Of a stretch of 24,897 nt of DNA, positions 24,411-24,897 are shown piece by piece (the first letter of the stretch is position 1; each line of letters opens with the position of its first letter). Position numbers and translations under genes: made by a program. The notes below the pieces were generated by a model. The model worked only from the letters and a program-made list of their open reading frames with translations. It was not told the DNA's origin and searched no databases. Source of the stretch: a virus; the IMG/VR virus record IMGVR_UViG_3300040770_000084, positions 1-24,897 of that record. One strand, written 5' to 3'.

Positions 24411-24485
24411 AACCCTTAATCCTACCGCAATAGAACTCCACCACCTACGGGTATAAAGTGTGGATATATTGCGGTAACTAGGGTT
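24411..24485 (+). ncRNA. Large stem-loop, candidate structured RNA or mRNA 3' element
   Basis: The left arm (24411-24432, AACCCT...TACCGCAATA) pairs with the right arm (24467-24485, TATTGCGGTA...AGGGTT) with a short internal bulge. A second stem, TCCAC (24437-24441) with GTGGA (24460-24464), closes an 18-base loop. It begins 22 bases after the 219-residue stop. There is no T tail, so it is not a plain terminator; it may protect the mRNA or act as a small RNA. It does not fold as a tRNA. Confidence 0.4.
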
Positions 24486-24507
24486 GGACATGTGTCCTCT
24501 CTTTGTC

Positions 24508-24604
24508 GAGCTACTTGTAGAGCTTCTTGTGTCTTTACATTGTAGAGCTTCTTGTGTCTCTGTTTACGGAGTTACTTGCGTCTCTCATTGTCGAGCTACT
24601 TATG
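24508..24604. repeat. Degenerate tandem repeat, period 24-25 bases
   Basis: Units beginning GAGCT(A/T)CTTGTG start at 24508, 24520, 24545, 24569 and 24593; the first is a half unit. Consensus is about GAGCTTCTTGTGTCTCT plus a variable CATTGTA-like end. A related GCTTCTTGTAG lies at 24400-24410. Drift between units with conserved starts suggests repeated protein-binding sites or an old expansion. Confidence 0.65.
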
Positions 24605-24612
24605 TTACCTAG

Positions 24613-24642
24613 ATACTTCTATTCACTCGTGAGTAGGAGTAT
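24613..24642 (+). terminator. Strong hairpin terminator of the 219-residue transcript
   Basis: ATACTTCTATTCAC (24613-24626) pairs with GTGAGTAGGAGTAT (24629-24642) over 14 positions including two G-T pairs, and is followed by TTATTTTAGTT. The long stem and T-rich tail support termination on the plus strand, after the tandem repeat. Confidence 0.7.
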
Positions 24643-24657
24643 TTATTTTAGTTACTA

Positions 24658-24698
24658 TTAAACTCAGATTTCAATCCACAGTTAAACTCACATTTCAA
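24658..24698 (+). repeat. 17-base direct repeat, period 24, upstream of a membrane-protein gene
   Basis: TTAAACTCAGATTTCAA (24658-24674) recurs at 24682-24698 with one change (G to C), and a shorter TTAAAAAACTCA follows at 24701. They lie between the terminator and the next start codon, a position suited to operator or activator sites for that gene. Confidence 0.5.
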
Positions 24699-24717
24699 CC
24701 TTAAAAAACTCATTATT

Positions 24718-24897
24718 ATGAAAACAATTAAATCATTCCTACTAGGTTTAATCCTAACAGCCTTATCAATAGCTAGTTTTATCTATGCTATTACTTTATT
24801 TAACTATACAACCATAACCTATACTGAACTAGGTAAAGAAGAACCAATTAGTTTTACAACTGTGTTCTTAGCTAGTGGTATATTATTAGTATTTGCT
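24718..24897 (+). CDS. Small membrane protein (partial, runs off window)
   Basis: ATG at 24718 opens 60 codons without a stop to the window end. Two hydrophobic segments are visible: about residues 6-27 (SFLLGLILTALSIASFIYAI) and 47-60 onward (VFLASGILLVFA), separated by a short polar loop with TYTELGKEEPIS. An inner-membrane protein with at least two spans is predicted. It has its own upstream region with a direct repeat after a terminator, suggesting an independent promoter. Function unknown; the C-terminus is missing. Confidence 0.65.
   Translation, partial: MKTIKSFLLGLILTALSIASFIYAITLFNYTTITYTELGKEEPISFTTVFLASGILLVFA

Larger units (their letters stand above)
24389..24717. other. Structured and repetitive intergenic region
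   Basis: These 329 bases contain no convincing gene. They hold a large stem-loop (24411-24485), a degenerate tandem repeat (24508-24600), a terminator hairpin (24613-24642) and a direct repeat before the next gene (24658-24698). Short frames on either strand are broken by stops within the array. Confidence 0.65.

Noticed and set aside
24154-24444. 96-codon minus-strand frame
   Set aside because: It lies opposite the 219-residue gene and its low-complexity Ser-rich product mirrors the acidic tail on the other strand.
24411-24485. tRNA or tRNA-like gene
   Set aside because: The length is right, but there is no cloverleaf, anticodon stem or T-arm consensus; it folds as two nested stems.
24508-24604. 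CRISPR-like array
   Set aside because: The whole 24-25-base unit repeats with drift; there are no unique spacers of constant length between identical repeats.

Overview
The window is part of the genome of a tailed double-stranded DNA bacteriophage (Caudoviricetes), most likely one infecting a Bacteroidota host, probably a low-GC member. The host inference rests on four things: A-rich start regions with no Shine-Dalgarno motif (a run of eight A directly precedes the capsid ATG); AT-rich codon use; the style of the fibre and of the small cysteine-containing proteins, familiar from Bacteroidota phages; and weak promoter-like matches to the Bacteroidota pattern. TerL, portal, scaffold-like protein and capsid recall crAss-like (Crassvirales) phages, but the expected IHF-like genes and a tape measure are not visible, so family placement is left open. 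All stops are standard, with no sign of recoding.

Late block (minus strand, read from 23147 down to 1). A possible small membrane peptide and three short unknown genes (22917-21287) come first, then a RecB-type PD-(D/E)XK nuclease and a strong hairpin terminator. Next is a TerL operon: a HAD/PNK3P-like protein that has lost most of its catalytic residues, the large terminase (packaging motor), the portal, a scaffold-like protein and the major capsid protein, closed by a second strong terminator. The tail side follows: an unknown protein, a putative head-tail connector, a putative tube/major structural protein with its own terminator, a Cys-cluster/FN3-like protein, a 1935-residue modular fibre, and five small downstream genes, the last cut by the window edge. 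The three terminators follow the nuclease, the capsid gene and the probable tube gene. The last two positions would let abundant structural proteins be made in excess.

Divergent region (22918-23728). About 800 bases hold the candidate late promoter, a very AT-rich stretch with an 18-base direct repeat, a G-rich stretch with five ATTGG copies, and a structured leader with a 23-codon upstream ORF.

Plus-strand block (23617 to the end). An unknown 219-residue protein with an acidic tail is followed by a 329-base gap containing a large stem-loop, a degenerate 24-25-base tandem repeat, a terminator and a 24-base-period direct repeat. The start of a small membrane protein gene runs off the window.

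Most unusual points: the catalytically degenerate HAD protein next to TerL; a CG-rich codon-use patch inside the TerL nuclease domain; identical 15-base sequences at three module junctions of the fibre; and three unrelated repeat families sharing a period of about 24 bases around the divergent region.
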